From positions 1-59,880 of the forward strand of contig DASXMR010000135.1 in the NCBI GenBank assembly GCA_036495525.1: a stretch of DNA of 59,880 nucleotides, written 5' to 3'. The translations under genes and the position numbers were made by a program. Positions within the stretch are counted from its first letter, which is position 1, and every line of letters begins with the position of its first letter. Source of the stretch: DASXMR01 sp036495525. GTDB lineage: Bacteria; Actinomycetota; Actinomycetes; Streptosporangiales; Streptosporangiaceae. Of the stretch, positions 1 through 7,377 are shown in pieces. The notes under the pieces are model-generated. The model was not told where the DNA came from. It did no database searches and worked only from the letters and a program-made list of their open reading frames with translations.

Positions 1-86
1 GGCCGCTGGTGCAGCCGGTGCCTGAGCTGCGTGATGTCCTGCTCGAGCTCGCGCACGTCGTCGCTTAGACGGTCCTGCAGCGCCAT
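1..86 (-). CDS. N-terminus of an M20-type amidohydrolase (partial, runs off the window)
   Basis: The minus strand opens with ATG at 86-84, preceded by GAGGAG four bases upstream, and reads through to base 1 without a stop (28 codons). The visible segment is acidic and ends in RHRLHQR. The pattern L-R-R/H-x-L-H-x-x-P is typical of the first helix of M20-family metal-dependent amidohydrolases (hippurate or N-acyl amino acid hydrolases). The catalytic domain lies outside the window, so the family call rests on this one short motif and the good ribosome binding site. Confidence 0.5.
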   Translation of the reverse strand, partial: MALQDRLSDDVRELEQDITQLRHRLHQR

Positions 87-164
87 TGTGCTCCTCGTTC
101 TGGTTATGAGCCGATATGCCGGTCAAGCCCAAGACTGCCAGCAAACGGCCTGACCTTGCCAGAC

Positions 165-182
165 CCGGGCCATGCGGCCCGG
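165..182. terminator. Small GC hairpin after the SCP2-like relic
   Basis: CCGGGCC (165-171) and GGCCCGG (176-182) form a perfect 7-bp stem with a 4-base loop. It lies just past the stop codon at 193-195 of the minus-strand SCP2-like frame. There is no T-run, so it is only a possible terminator. Confidence 0.3.
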
Positions 183-192
183 CCGGCCGTGG

Positions 193-480
193 TCAGTACG
201 CCGACTGGGCGCCGAACATCTCCGCCAGCCGGCCAGCCAGGGCCAGGTCACCTTCCACTGTCATCGTCCCGTCCATGATCAGAGCCATGAACGAGCCATG
301 CTGGCTGATCAGCCGGGCGAAATCGGCAAGCGGCAGCCGGATGGTCAGCGCCGCCTCGCCGTCGCCAGCCTGCCGGGCGGCGGCCGCGCCGTCCTGCACG
401 ACGATGTCCCAGCGCCGCCGGGTCCCGTCGCCTGCCCGCGCCTGAGCGCGCCCGCCGGCGCAGCGACGCGCCAGCCCTGC
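193..480 (-). pseudogene. SCP2 sterol-carrier-like C-terminal fragment
   Basis: The frame ending at 193 encodes RRRWDIVVQDG, then LTIRLPLADFARLISQHG and TMTVEGDLALAGRLAEMFGA. This matches the second half of an SCP2/sterol-transfer domain: a strand of the form W-x-I/L-x-x-x-D-G, then a D-x-T/L-I-R/x-x-L-x-D/F segment, then the closing M/K-V-E-G-D-x-x-L-A-x-x-L-x-x-L/M-F helix. The first half is not in the same frame. The nearest start (GTG at 399) would give 68 residues, too short for the domain. It lies directly behind the LLM fragment on the same strand, so the two probably come from one decayed gene or gene pair. The upstream edge is approximate. Confidence 0.5.
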
Positions 481-537
481 GGCCAGCCATGGCCAGCCTG
501 GCCGCTGGCTGGGCGGGCCGCTCCTGGTGCGCGGCGG

Positions 538-1338
538 CTAGCTCGGCCGGCTCGTCGATCGGGTAGGGGCCGGCAGCGTGCGCGCGGGGCTGCGCCGCGC
601 CAGCGCCTGCTCCACCGCCGCCGCCAGCCGGTCGGCCTTCGCTGCCTCGCCCTTCTCGCGGCCCTCGGCGAACCGGGGCAGCACGTCGCTGGCGAACAGC
701 TCAAGGCTCTCGCAGATGTGGTCGTGCTTGTTCTTGCCCGCCTGCATGACGAACATGACCTGATCGACGCCCGCCGCCTGGTAACGCGCGATCAGGTCGG
801 TGACCTGCCCGGGAGTGCCGATGGCGCCGCGCAGCGAGCGGAGCCCGGCCTGCAGCAGCCGCACCGCCAGGGGCGCCGCGTCCGCCGACGCGATTTCCCT
901 GGCGAAGCCCTGCTCGGCCCGGTTCTCGCCGAAGCTCTGCCACAGGTCGGTGTCGCCGACCACATGCGAGCCGCCGTAGAAATGGCCGAGCGAGTAGCCG
1001 AAGAAGTGCGCGCCGTCGATGCCGCGCTCGATCGCCGTGGCCTCGTCCCGGTGCAGCATCATCGGCAGCACGATGGCGACGTTCGGGTTGACCGCGAAGC
1101 CGCGTGGCACGCACTCGGCCGACGCGATGAGGTCGTAGTACTCGGTGACCCACCTGGCCGCGTCCTCCGGCTCGGCGAAGGAGAACGACAGCGCGCCCAT
1201 GCCGCTGCGCGCGGCCAGGTGGATCGTCTCCCGGCGGCTGCAGGCGACCCACAGCGGCGGGTGCGGCTTCTGCAGCGGCCTCGGCACGATGGTGCGCGGC
1301 GGCATCGTCGTGTACTTGCCCTGGTAGCCGGCGAACGG
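538..1338 (-). pseudogene. Truncated luciferase-like (LLM class, F420/FMN) oxidoreductase remnant
   Basis: The frame reads GYQGKYTTMPPRTIVPRPLQ, then KPHPPLWVACS. In intact LLM-class oxidoreductases this stretch lies about 170-200 residues into the protein, just after the F/Y-x-G-x-Y/F motif. The rest (AARSGMGALSFSF, HFFGYSLGHFYGG, IGTPGQVTDLIARYQAAGVDQ) is the normal C-terminal half of the TIM barrel. A TAG at 1341-1339 cuts the frame off before that point. The flavin-binding N-terminal half is absent: the upstream DNA is the end of ccdA. Near 570-600 the natural continuation (GPYPIDEPAEL) sits in the neighbouring frame, which suggests a frameshift as well. I call it a pseudogene. A 255-residue product from ATG 1305 would lack half the fold. 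Confidence 0.7.
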
Positions 1339-1422
1339 CTACGGAGGCGCCGAGCGGGGCGAAGCTGGCAGCCTGCCGCTGACGTCGCAGCGCGGCTAGG
1401 CGGGCTGAGCCGAGCCGGCGAG

Positions 1423-2406
1423 CTACAGCGGCGAGTTGAAGCCCGACATCCAGTGCACCTGCAGCCAGCTCACGGCCTGGCCCCAGGCGCCGGTCAGCTC
1501 GAGTACCCCGACGATGATCAGCATCAGGCCGCCGATCTGGGCGATCAGCCGGCCGTGCCGCCTGGCGAACGCGAACATGCCGAGCCCGCGCTGCAGGCCG
1601 AAGGCGACGATGAGGAACGGCACGCCGAGCCCGAGACCGTAGACGAACGCGAGTACCGCGGCCCTTGGCGCGGTGCCGGTGGTGGTGCCCAGGGTGAGCA
1701 CCGCGACCAGGGTCGGGCCGATGCACGGCGTCCAGCCGACGCCGAACAGCACGCCGAGCAGCGGAGCACCAGCCAGGCCGGCCCGCGGCCGCACCGACGG
1801 CCGGACGATCCGGCCGGCGAAGCTGAACCGGTCGAACGCGCCGGCGAACAGCAGGCCGAGCACGATCAGCAGCACGCCGAGCGCACGGGACAGGCCCTGC
1901 TGATGGCTGCGCAGCGCCGAGCCGATGCCGCCGAAGACCACGGCCTCGCTGACGAAGACGGCCGAGAAGCCAAGCACGAACAACGCCGTCCCGGCGACCG
2001 CCCGGCCGCGCCCGGCGCCGACTGCCGGGTTCCGCTGAGCAGGGCCCGTACCGGCGACGAAGCCGGCCTGGCCAGCGGCGGCCGACCCGGCCGCGGTCAC
2101 CGAGCCCGCCGCGGTGGCTGACGTCACCGCGGCTGCCGGTCCGGCGATGGCTGACCCGCCGGCGCTCGCTGACCCGGCCGAACCGCCCGGCCCGGCAGCC
2201 GCGCCCGCCAGCGCTGGCTCACTCCCGGCGTCCTCGGCGTCGCCGCGGCCGGCGATGCCGATCCCGGACATGCCGGTGATGTAGGACAGGTAACCCGGCA
2301 CCAGTGGCAGGCAGCAGGGCGAAAGGAAGGTCACGGCCCCGGCTGCGGCAGCGACCGGCAGCGCGAGCAGCAGCGGCCCGGACTGGACCAGCTCGCCGAC
2401 TCCCAT
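1423..2406 (-). CDS. ccdA: CcdA/DsbD-family thiol-redox membrane protein
   Basis: The polytopic membrane protein (327 aa) starts MGVGELVQSGPLLLALPVAA. It carries both signature segments of the CcdA family: SPCCLPLVPGYLSYITGMSG near residues 29-48 and GWTPCIGPTLVAVLTLG near the middle. The Cys-Pro motifs relay electrons from cytoplasmic thioredoxin to extracytoplasmic thiol proteins, usually for cytochrome c maturation. The region between the first and second membrane segments (about residues 55-130) is expanded by an Ala/Gly/Ser-rich low-complexity stretch, making the protein longer than the usual 220-260 aa. AGGGGAG precedes the ATG. No ResB, ResC or thioredoxin-like partner is next to it. 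It diverges from the MetE-like gene across a palindrome. Confidence 0.85.
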   Translation of the reverse strand: MGVGELVQSGPLLLALPVAAAAGAVTFLSPCCLPLVPGYLSYITGMSGIGIAGRGDAEDAGSEPALAGAAAGPGGSAGSASAGGSAIAGPAAAVTSATAAGSVTAAGSAAAGQAGFVAGTGPAQRNPAVGAGRGRAVAGTALFVLGFSAVFVSEAVVFGGIGSALRSHQQGLSRALGVLLIVLGLLFAGAFDRFSFAGRIVRPSVRPRAGLAGAPLLGVLFGVGWTPCIGPTLVAVLTLGTTTGTAPRAAVLAFVYGLGLGVPFLIVAFGLQRGLGMFAFARRHGRLIAQIGGLMLIIVGVLELTGAWGQAVSWLQVHWMSGFNSPL

Positions 2407-2441
2407 CTGCTGGCTCCCCTCGCGTTCTGGCGGCTCGCTTC

Positions 2442-2465
2442 TAAAATACCGCTAGCGGTACTTTA
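2442..2465. promoter_or_regulatory. Palindromic candidate operator in the ccdA/metE-like divergent region
   Basis: TACCGCTAGCGGTA (2447-2460) is a perfect 14-bp palindrome. The symmetry extends to 24 bp (2442-2465) with a single mismatched pair, and the flanks are A/T-rich in an otherwise GC-rich region. It lies 36 bp upstream of the ccdA start and about 165 bp upstream of the MetE-like start. The shape fits a dimeric TetR-type operator. No regulator gene lies beside it. Confidence 0.55.
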
Positions 2466-2627
2466 CGATCCGCCGTCGCCGCCAACCAAGGTACCCGCCG
2501 CCCGACGAGGCCTTCTGGCCAGCCGCCCGCTCCCTGCATTGCCTGGTTGTGCCTTCCGCCAGACGGCCGGCCAGGCGCCGCAATTGGGCCCCCGGCGGGC
2601 GCTGAGCCGGGGGCAGCGATCCTTACC

Positions 2628-3749
2628 ATGGCCGCTATGCGCAGCACACCCCCCTTCCGCGCCGATCATGTCGGCAGCCTGCTCCGCCCGCAGGCGCTGC
2701 TCGATGCCAGGGCCAGCGCCGCGGCCGGCACCATTGACGCAGCGCAGCTGCGCGCAGCCGAGGACGCCGCGATCACCGATGTCGTCGCCAGGCAGCAGCA
2801 AGCCGGGCTGCAGTCAGCCACCGACGGCGAGTTCCGCCGGGCCTCCTGGCACATGGACTTCATCTACCAGCTCGGCGGGATCAGCAAGGCGCCAGGCAAC
2901 CTGGCCGTCCGGTTCCGCAACGCCGCTGGCCAGATCGAGTTCACCCCGGCTGCGCTGCACATCGGCGGGAAGATCAGGCTCGACCACACGATCTTCGCCG
3001 ACGACTTCGCTTACTTGCAGTCCGCGGTGACCGATGCGACGCCGAAGCTGACCATTCCGTCGCCGAACATGGTGCACTACCGCGGCGGCCCCGCCTCGAT
3101 CGACCCGGCCGTCTACCCGGACATGGAAGAGTTCTGGAGCGACCTGTCCGCGGCGTACGCCGAGCAGGTCAGCCGGCTTGGCGCGCTCGGCTGCCAGTAC
3201 CTGCAGCTCGACGACACCAGCCTGGCCTACCTGAACGACCCGGCGCAGCGGGCCGAGATCGCCGAGCGCGGCGAGGACGCCGAGCACCTGCACCTGCGCT
3301 ATATCAGGCAGGTCAATGACGCGCTGGCTGGCAAGCCCGACGGCATGGCGGTCACCACGCACATGTGCCGCGGCAACTTCCGCTCGTCCTGGGCGGCCGA
3401 GGGCGGCTACGACTTCGTCGCCGAAGCGCTATTCAGCGAGCTGAACGTGGACGGCTTCTTCCTGGAGTACGACGACGAGCGCTCCGGCGGCTTCGAGCCG
3501 CTGCGGTTCGTGCCGAAGGGCAAGATGGTCGTCCTCGGCCTGGTCACCACCAAGCGCGGCGAGCTGGAGGACCGCGACGCGCTGAAGCGGCGGATCGACA
3601 AGGCAGCCAGGTTCGTCCCGCTTGACCAGCTGTGCCTGTCGCCGCAGTGCGGCTTCTCCTCCACGGTCGAGGGGAACGTGCTGACCGCCGACGAGCAGTT
3701 CGCCAAGCTGCGGCTCATCGTCGATACGGCGGCGGACGTCTGGGGCTGA
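2628..3749 (+). CDS. MetE-like cobalamin-independent methyltransferase (C-terminal-domain type)
   Basis: This 373-aa protein corresponds only to the catalytic half of MetE, like the YxjG/YxjH-type stand-alone methyltransferases. It begins with F-R-A-D-H-V-G-S-L-L-R-P, the family N-terminal motif. Zinc ligands expected for the homocysteine or thiol site are present: His245 and Cys247 (THMCRGNF), Glu280 (FFLEYDDE) and Cys341 (SPQCGFSS). Family members transfer a methyl group to a zinc-bound thiol; the donor here is unknown. ATG at 2628 is chosen because the conserved motif begins about 10 residues later; ATG 2637 is an alternative. The upstream palindrome may regulate it. Without the N-terminal MetE domain it may not be a housekeeping methionine synthase. 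Confidence 0.85.
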   Translation: MAAMRSTPPFRADHVGSLLRPQALLDARASAAAGTIDAAQLRAAEDAAITDVVARQQQAGLQSATDGEFRRASWHMDFIYQLGGISKAPGNLAVRFRNAAGQIEFTPAALHIGGKIRLDHTIFADDFAYLQSAVTDATPKLTIPSPNMVHYRGGPASIDPAVYPDMEEFWSDLSAAYAEQVSRLGALGCQYLQLDDTSLAYLNDPAQRAEIAERGEDAEHLHLRYIRQVNDALAGKPDGMAVTTHMCRGNFRSSWAAEGGYDFVAEALFSELNVDGFFLEYDDERSGGFEPLRFVPKGKMVVLGLVTTKRGELEDRDALKRRIDKAARFVPLDQLCLSPQCGFSSTVEGNVLTADEQFAKLRLIVDTAADVWG

Positions 3750-3767
3750 CCGGGCTGCCGCAGCGGC

Positions 3768-5129
3768 TCAGCCGATGCTGCGCACGGCGTCCTGGACCGC
3801 GCCGTGGAAGGTCGGGTACGCGTAGATCATCTCGTCCAGCCGGGTGACCGGCACCCGCGCGTGCACGGCGAGCGTCAGCATGCTGAGCACCTCGCCCCCG
3901 GCCGGCCCAGCTGACGTGGCGCCGACCAGGATGCCGCGGTCCGCATCAGCCACGAGCTTGATGAAGCCGTCGTTGCCCGCCTTGTGGATCCAGCCGCGGG
4001 CCGATTGCGGCAGCTTGGTGAAGCCGGTGCGCACGGCGATGCCCTGCTGCCTGGCCCGGGCCTCGGTACTGCCCACCGCGCCGATCTCCGGGTCGGTGAA
4101 GGTGACCCTCGGTACCGCGTGCAGCTCAGCCGGGTGATGCTCACGGCCGAGCACGTCGGCCACGATGATCTCCGCGTGGTACATCGACATGTGCGTGAAC
4201 GCGCCCTGGCCGGTCACGTCGCCGAGCGCCCAGACCCCTGGCGCGGCCCGCATGTGCCCGTCAACGCCGACGACGTCGGCGCTCTCGTCCAGGCCGGCCG
4301 CCGCCAGGCCGGCGCCGGCCAGGTCAGCCCGTCGGCCGGCCGCCACCAGCAGCCGCGCGCCGCTGACCTGACTGGCATCATCCAGCCGGAGGGTGAAGCG
4401 GCTCCCGTCGTGCCGCACCTCGGTGGCCCTGGTGCCGGTCAGCACCGTGATGCCCTCGCGGCCGAACACGCCGGCGATCAGCGCGCCGGCCTCCGGCTCG
4501 TCGCCCGGCAGTAGCCGCTCGCCCTCCTCGATGATCGTCACCGTGGCGCCGAATCTCGCGAACGTCTGTGCCAGCTCCGTGCCGATCGATCCGCCGCCGA
4601 GCACGAGCAGCGACTCGGGTACCTGCTCGGTCTCGATCGCCTCGCGGTTGGTCCAGTACGGCGTGCCAGCCAGGCCGGGCACGGGCGGGATGACCGGCTC
4701 GGTGCCGATGGCAATGACGACCCCGCGGCTGGCCCGCAGCACCGCCCCGCCGACCGTCACCTCGCCGGGCGCGGTGATCCGGCCGTGGCCGCGGAACAAC
4801 TCGCCGCCCTTCCCGATGAACCTGTCTGCAGCGACCGTGTCATCCCAGGTGTCAGTCGCCTCGTCGCGGATCCGCCTGGCAACCGGCGCCCAGTCTGGGG
4901 TCACCGAGGCCGCGCCGGCCATGCCGGGCACCCGGCGGGTGTCGGCGAGCAGGTTGGCGGCGCGGATCATCATCTTCGACGGGACGCAGCCGAAGTACGG
5001 GCACTCGCCGCCGACCAGGCGCTTCTCCACCCCGGCCACCGCCAGGCCGGCCTCGGCGAGCGAGCCGGCCACAGTCTCCCCGCCAGGGCTCATGCCAAGG
5101 ACGACGACATCCACCTCATGCTCGGCCAT
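3768..5129 (-). CDS. FAD-dependent pyridine nucleotide-disulfide oxidoreductase, class I fold
   Basis: At 453 aa it has the architecture of lipoamide dehydrogenase or mercuric reductase. There is an N-terminal FAD site (VVVLGMSPGGETVAGSLA), the redox pair C-P-Y-F-G-C at Cys43/Cys48 followed by VPSKMM, an NAD(P) site (LLVLGGGSIGTELAQTFARF), the FAD segment GVWALGDVTG, and a C-terminal dimerisation domain. The usual C-terminal active-site motif H-P-T-x-x-E, whose His-Glu pair acts as the base, is replaced by YAYPTFHGAVQ. The first FAD glycine motif is also atypical (GMSPGG for GxGxxG). The substrate is therefore unclear. ATG 5129 follows GGAGGGAAG. The gene converges on the MetE-like gene with an 18-bp gap. 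Confidence 0.85.
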   Translation of the reverse strand: MAEHEVDVVVLGMSPGGETVAGSLAEAGLAVAGVEKRLVGGECPYFGCVPSKMMIRAANLLADTRRVPGMAGAASVTPDWAPVARRIRDEATDTWDDTVAADRFIGKGGELFRGHGRITAPGEVTVGGAVLRASRGVVIAIGTEPVIPPVPGLAGTPYWTNREAIETEQVPESLLVLGGGSIGTELAQTFARFGATVTIIEEGERLLPGDEPEAGALIAGVFGREGITVLTGTRATEVRHDGSRFTLRLDDASQVSGARLLVAAGRRADLAGAGLAAAGLDESADVVGVDGHMRAAPGVWALGDVTGQGAFTHMSMYHAEIIVADVLGREHHPAELHAVPRVTFTDPEIGAVGSTEARARQQGIAVRTGFTKLPQSARGWIHKAGNDGFIKLVADADRGILVGATSAGPAGGEVLSMLTLAVHARVPVTRLDEMIYAYPTFHGAVQDAVRSIG

Positions 5130-5192
5130 GCACCGCTTCCCTCCGGGCTACGTCGTCCAGCCGATGCCGCAGCGCCAGGCCGGCCTCCGCAG

Positions 5193-5603
5193 CTAGCCGG
5201 CGCCGGGCAGCGGCCTGCCGCGGTCGACCATGGTGACGCGCGGCTGCTGCAGCCCCAGCGCGTCCACCAGCTCCGTCACCACCGCCTGGCCGTCGATCGC
5301 GCCGCAGCTGAACAGGTCGATCGCGATCAGGTCTTCTTCCGGCCAGGTATGAATGCTCAGGTGCGACTCTGCCAGGATCAGCACGAGCGTGACGGCGCCG
5401 TTCGGGAACACGACGTGGCTGGTCTCCAGCACGTGTCCGCCGCCTGCCCGCACCGCGGCGACCGAGGCCTCGGTCAGCGGGCCGATCTCGGCGGCAGGGG
5501 AGGACGGGGCCAGGCGGGCATCCACGGCGTAAAGGACCTTCGGCGTGCCAGCCTCCTGGCGCCGCAGCTCCGCGTACCTGCTCGCCGCTTCCATGCCGGG
5601 CAT
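5193..5603 (-). CDS. speD: S-adenosylmethionine decarboxylase proenzyme (pyruvoyl type)
   Basis: The product makes decarboxylated SAM, the aminopropyl donor for polyamine synthesis. The motif AESHLSIHTWPEEDLIAIDL, followed by FSCG, is the SpeD/SpeH signature. The enzyme cleaves itself between Glu79 and Ser80 (numbering from this start), and the Ser becomes the pyruvoyl group. His83 or His85 and the Cys of FSCG are the expected processing residues. At 136 aa the length fits the bacterial small class. I choose ATG 5603 because TATCCT lies eight bases upstream on the minus strand, suggesting a leaderless transcript. GTG 5645 would add 14 non-conserved residues. It diverges from bpsA, which uses the same substrate. 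Confidence 0.92.
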   Translation of the reverse strand: MPGMEAASRYAELRRQEAGTPKVLYAVDARLAPSSPAAEIGPLTEASVAAVRAGGGHVLETSHVVFPNGAVTLVLILAESHLSIHTWPEEDLIAIDLFSCGAIDGQAVVTELVDALGLQQPRVTMVDRGRPLPGAG

Positions 5604-5611
5604 GATGTGGG

Positions 5612-5617
5612 AGGATA
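5612..5617 (-). promoter_or_regulatory. Candidate -10 element for leaderless speD transcript
   Basis: Reading the minus strand, TATCCT at 5617-5612 ends eight bases before the ATG at 5603. In actinobacteria that spacing usually places the transcription start at or next to the start codon. No clear -35 hexamer is visible. Confidence 0.4.
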
Positions 5618-5704
5618 CCGTACTGACCTGGCCCGGCCGGATCACCGCCGGGCCGCCCTGGCCGGCACCGGCAGGGCATCTCCAACGGGGACGAAACGCA
5701 GCGC

Positions 5705-6865
5705 ATGGATCTGGACGCAGTCATCGCCGAGGTTGCCGCTGCCGTAGGGCTGGCGGAGGGCGAGTCAGGGGTCCGCGACATCCTGCGCGTCGTGGCCAGG
5801 TCCGAGCCGGTCGCGGCGAGCCAGATCGGCCGGCAAGCTGAGCTGCCGGTGCCGATCGTCACCGCCGTGTGCGGCGAGCTGCGCAAGCGCGGCATCGTCG
5901 ACCGCTCCCGGCCGGTCGCCCTGACCAGCGAGGCACGCCAGCTGCTGGCCGCCGGCCAGCCTCAGCTCAGCGCCGTGTGCCAGGACTGTGCCGGCACCGG
6001 CGTCACGGTGCCAGCCGAGCTGGCCGAGCTGGCCGCCGAGCTGGAGCTGGCCGCGGCCGCGGCGCCGCTGGCCAAGCCGGAGCTGGACCAGACGCACTGC
6101 ACCGTGCTGACCAAGATCCGGCGAGTGCTGCGGATGCACGAGAGCGGCGCGCTGGCCGGCCAGCGGATTCTGCTGCTCGGAGACGACGACCTGGTCAGCG
6201 TCGCGATCGCACGGTTCGCCCGGCTCACCGGCAGCGCCGGCAGCATCCGGCGGCTGACCGTCGTCGACTCTGACGCCGACGTGCTGGCGTGCATCGCCGA
6301 CCAGGCAGCGGGCACTGGCGTTCAGGTCGAGCTCATCAGCCACGACCTGCGTGAGCCGCTGCCGGCCGCGCTAACCGGAAATTTCGACGTGGCCTGCACC
6401 GACCCGCCGTACACGGTGCCCGGCGCCGAGGTGTTCCTGTCCAGGGCAGTGGCCGCGCTTGAGCAGGCACCTGGCAGGCACCTCTTCTTCTCCTTCGGCG
6501 CCCGCAGGCCCCTGGAGACGCTGCGCGTCCAGCAGGTCATCGCCGAGCTTGGCCTGGCCATGCGGTCGCTGCAGCCCGGCTTCAACGCCTACCAGGGCGC
6601 GGGGATCCTGTCCGGGGTGAGCAGCCTCTACCACCTGCGCAGCACCGAGAGCACAGCCCCGCTGCTGACCGCGGCATACACCGGCCCGCTCTACACGGCG
6701 GACTGGCGGTCAGCCGCGACCCGGCCGTACCGCTGCACCGGGTGCGGCGCGGTGCACCAGGTTGGCCCCGGCGCGCAATGGTCGCGGATCGCCGCGCTGC
6801 AGGACGCTGGCTGCCCGCAGTGCGGCGGGACAGTCTTCCGCCCGATGGCGCTGCAGCAGCGATGA
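5705..6865 (+). CDS. bpsA: N4-bis(aminopropyl)spermidine synthase-like branched-chain polyamine synthase
   Basis: This 386-aa protein matches the BpsA family, first characterised from thermophilic archaea. BpsA adds two aminopropyl groups from decarboxylated SAM to the same secondary nitrogen of spermidine, giving a quaternary branched polyamine. An N-terminal winged-helix domain (about 1-85) is followed by a CQDC pair (92-95). The methyltransferase-like domain carries GDDDL (159-163) and DPPYT (233-237), the family catalytic motifs. A C-terminal zinc ribbon has Cys344/Cys347 and Cys370/Cys373. It diverges from speD, which supplies the donor, and its stop overlaps the next start (ATGA). BpsA is familiar from thermophiles; its presence in a high-GC actinobacterium with acyl-carrier genes is unusual. 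The polyamine product is inferred. Confidence 0.88.
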   Translation: MDLDAVIAEVAAAVGLAEGESGVRDILRVVARSEPVAASQIGRQAELPVPIVTAVCGELRKRGIVDRSRPVALTSEARQLLAAGQPQLSAVCQDCAGTGVTVPAELAELAAELELAAAAAPLAKPELDQTHCTVLTKIRRVLRMHESGALAGQRILLLGDDDLVSVAIARFARLTGSAGSIRRLTVVDSDADVLACIADQAAGTGVQVELISHDLREPLPAALTGNFDVACTDPPYTVPGAEVFLSRAVAALEQAPGRHLFFSFGARRPLETLRVQQVIAELGLAMRSLQPGFNAYQGAGILSGVSSLYHLRSTESTAPLLTAAYTGPLYTADWRSAATRPYRCTGCGAVHQVGPGAQWSRIAALQDAGCPQCGGTVFRPMALQQR

Positions 6866-7377
6866 GCGGCGCAGCCGAGCAGGGCAGCCAGGTCGGCGGT
6901 TACCTGATCCGGGCCGCGGCCGAGCCGGACCTGGACGCGATCGCCGGGTTCGAGGTGGACATCGCACTGGCCTCGTTCGGCGCCGAGGCGATCACCGACC
7001 CCGGGCTGCACCGCAAGCGGGTGCTCGCAGCGCTGGGCAAGTCAGGCGAGGTCGCGCTGGTCGCGGTCGCCGCGCAGCGGCCGGCTGACCCGCTCGGCTG
7101 GGCCTGGCTTTCGGCCCGCACCAACTCGCTGACCGGCGCACGGTACGGCAACTTCCGCTCGCTTGCCGTCGCTGACGTGCCGGACCGCAGCCTGATCGGC
7201 GAGCTGCTGCTCGGTGAAGTGCTCCGCGCGACGGCCGAGGCCGGCCTCACCCAGCTGACCGGCAAGGTGCACGCGGGCAATCTGGGCATGCGGGCGCTGT
7301 ACCGCAAGTTCGGCTTCGAGGCGACGCACGTGACCATGGAGCGGCGGATGCCAGGCTCGGGCGGCGTGCTCCCGTGA
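6862..7377 (+). CDS. GNAT-family N-acetyltransferase
   Basis: This 171-aa protein has the GNAT fold pattern: an N-terminal strand and helix (YLIRAAAEPDLDAIAGFEVD), a central strand, and the C-terminal consensus VHAGNLGMRALYRKFGFEAT. In that consensus N-x-x-x-x-x-L-Y-x-K-x-G-F marks the acyl-CoA fold and the aromatic active-site strand. The ATG overlaps the bpsA stop by four bases, so it is translationally coupled. Its place between a polyamine synthase and an FkbH/ACP pair suggests it acylates the polyamine or a pathway intermediate. The acyl donor could be a CoA or the ACP thioester. The substrate is not readable from sequence. Confidence 0.85.
   Translation: MSGAAEQGSQVGGYLIRAAAEPDLDAIAGFEVDIALASFGAEAITDPGLHRKRVLAALGKSGEVALVAVAAQRPADPLGWAWLSARTNSLTGARYGNFRSLAVADVPDRSLIGELLLGEVLRATAEAGLTQLTGKVHAGNLGMRALYRKFGFEATHVTMERRMPGSGGVLP

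Noticed and set aside
172..2121. A long plus-strand open frame (649 codons)
   Set aside because: It runs antisense to the LLM relic and ccdA, and the product is Arg/Ala/Gly/His-rich, typical of GC-rich shadow frames.
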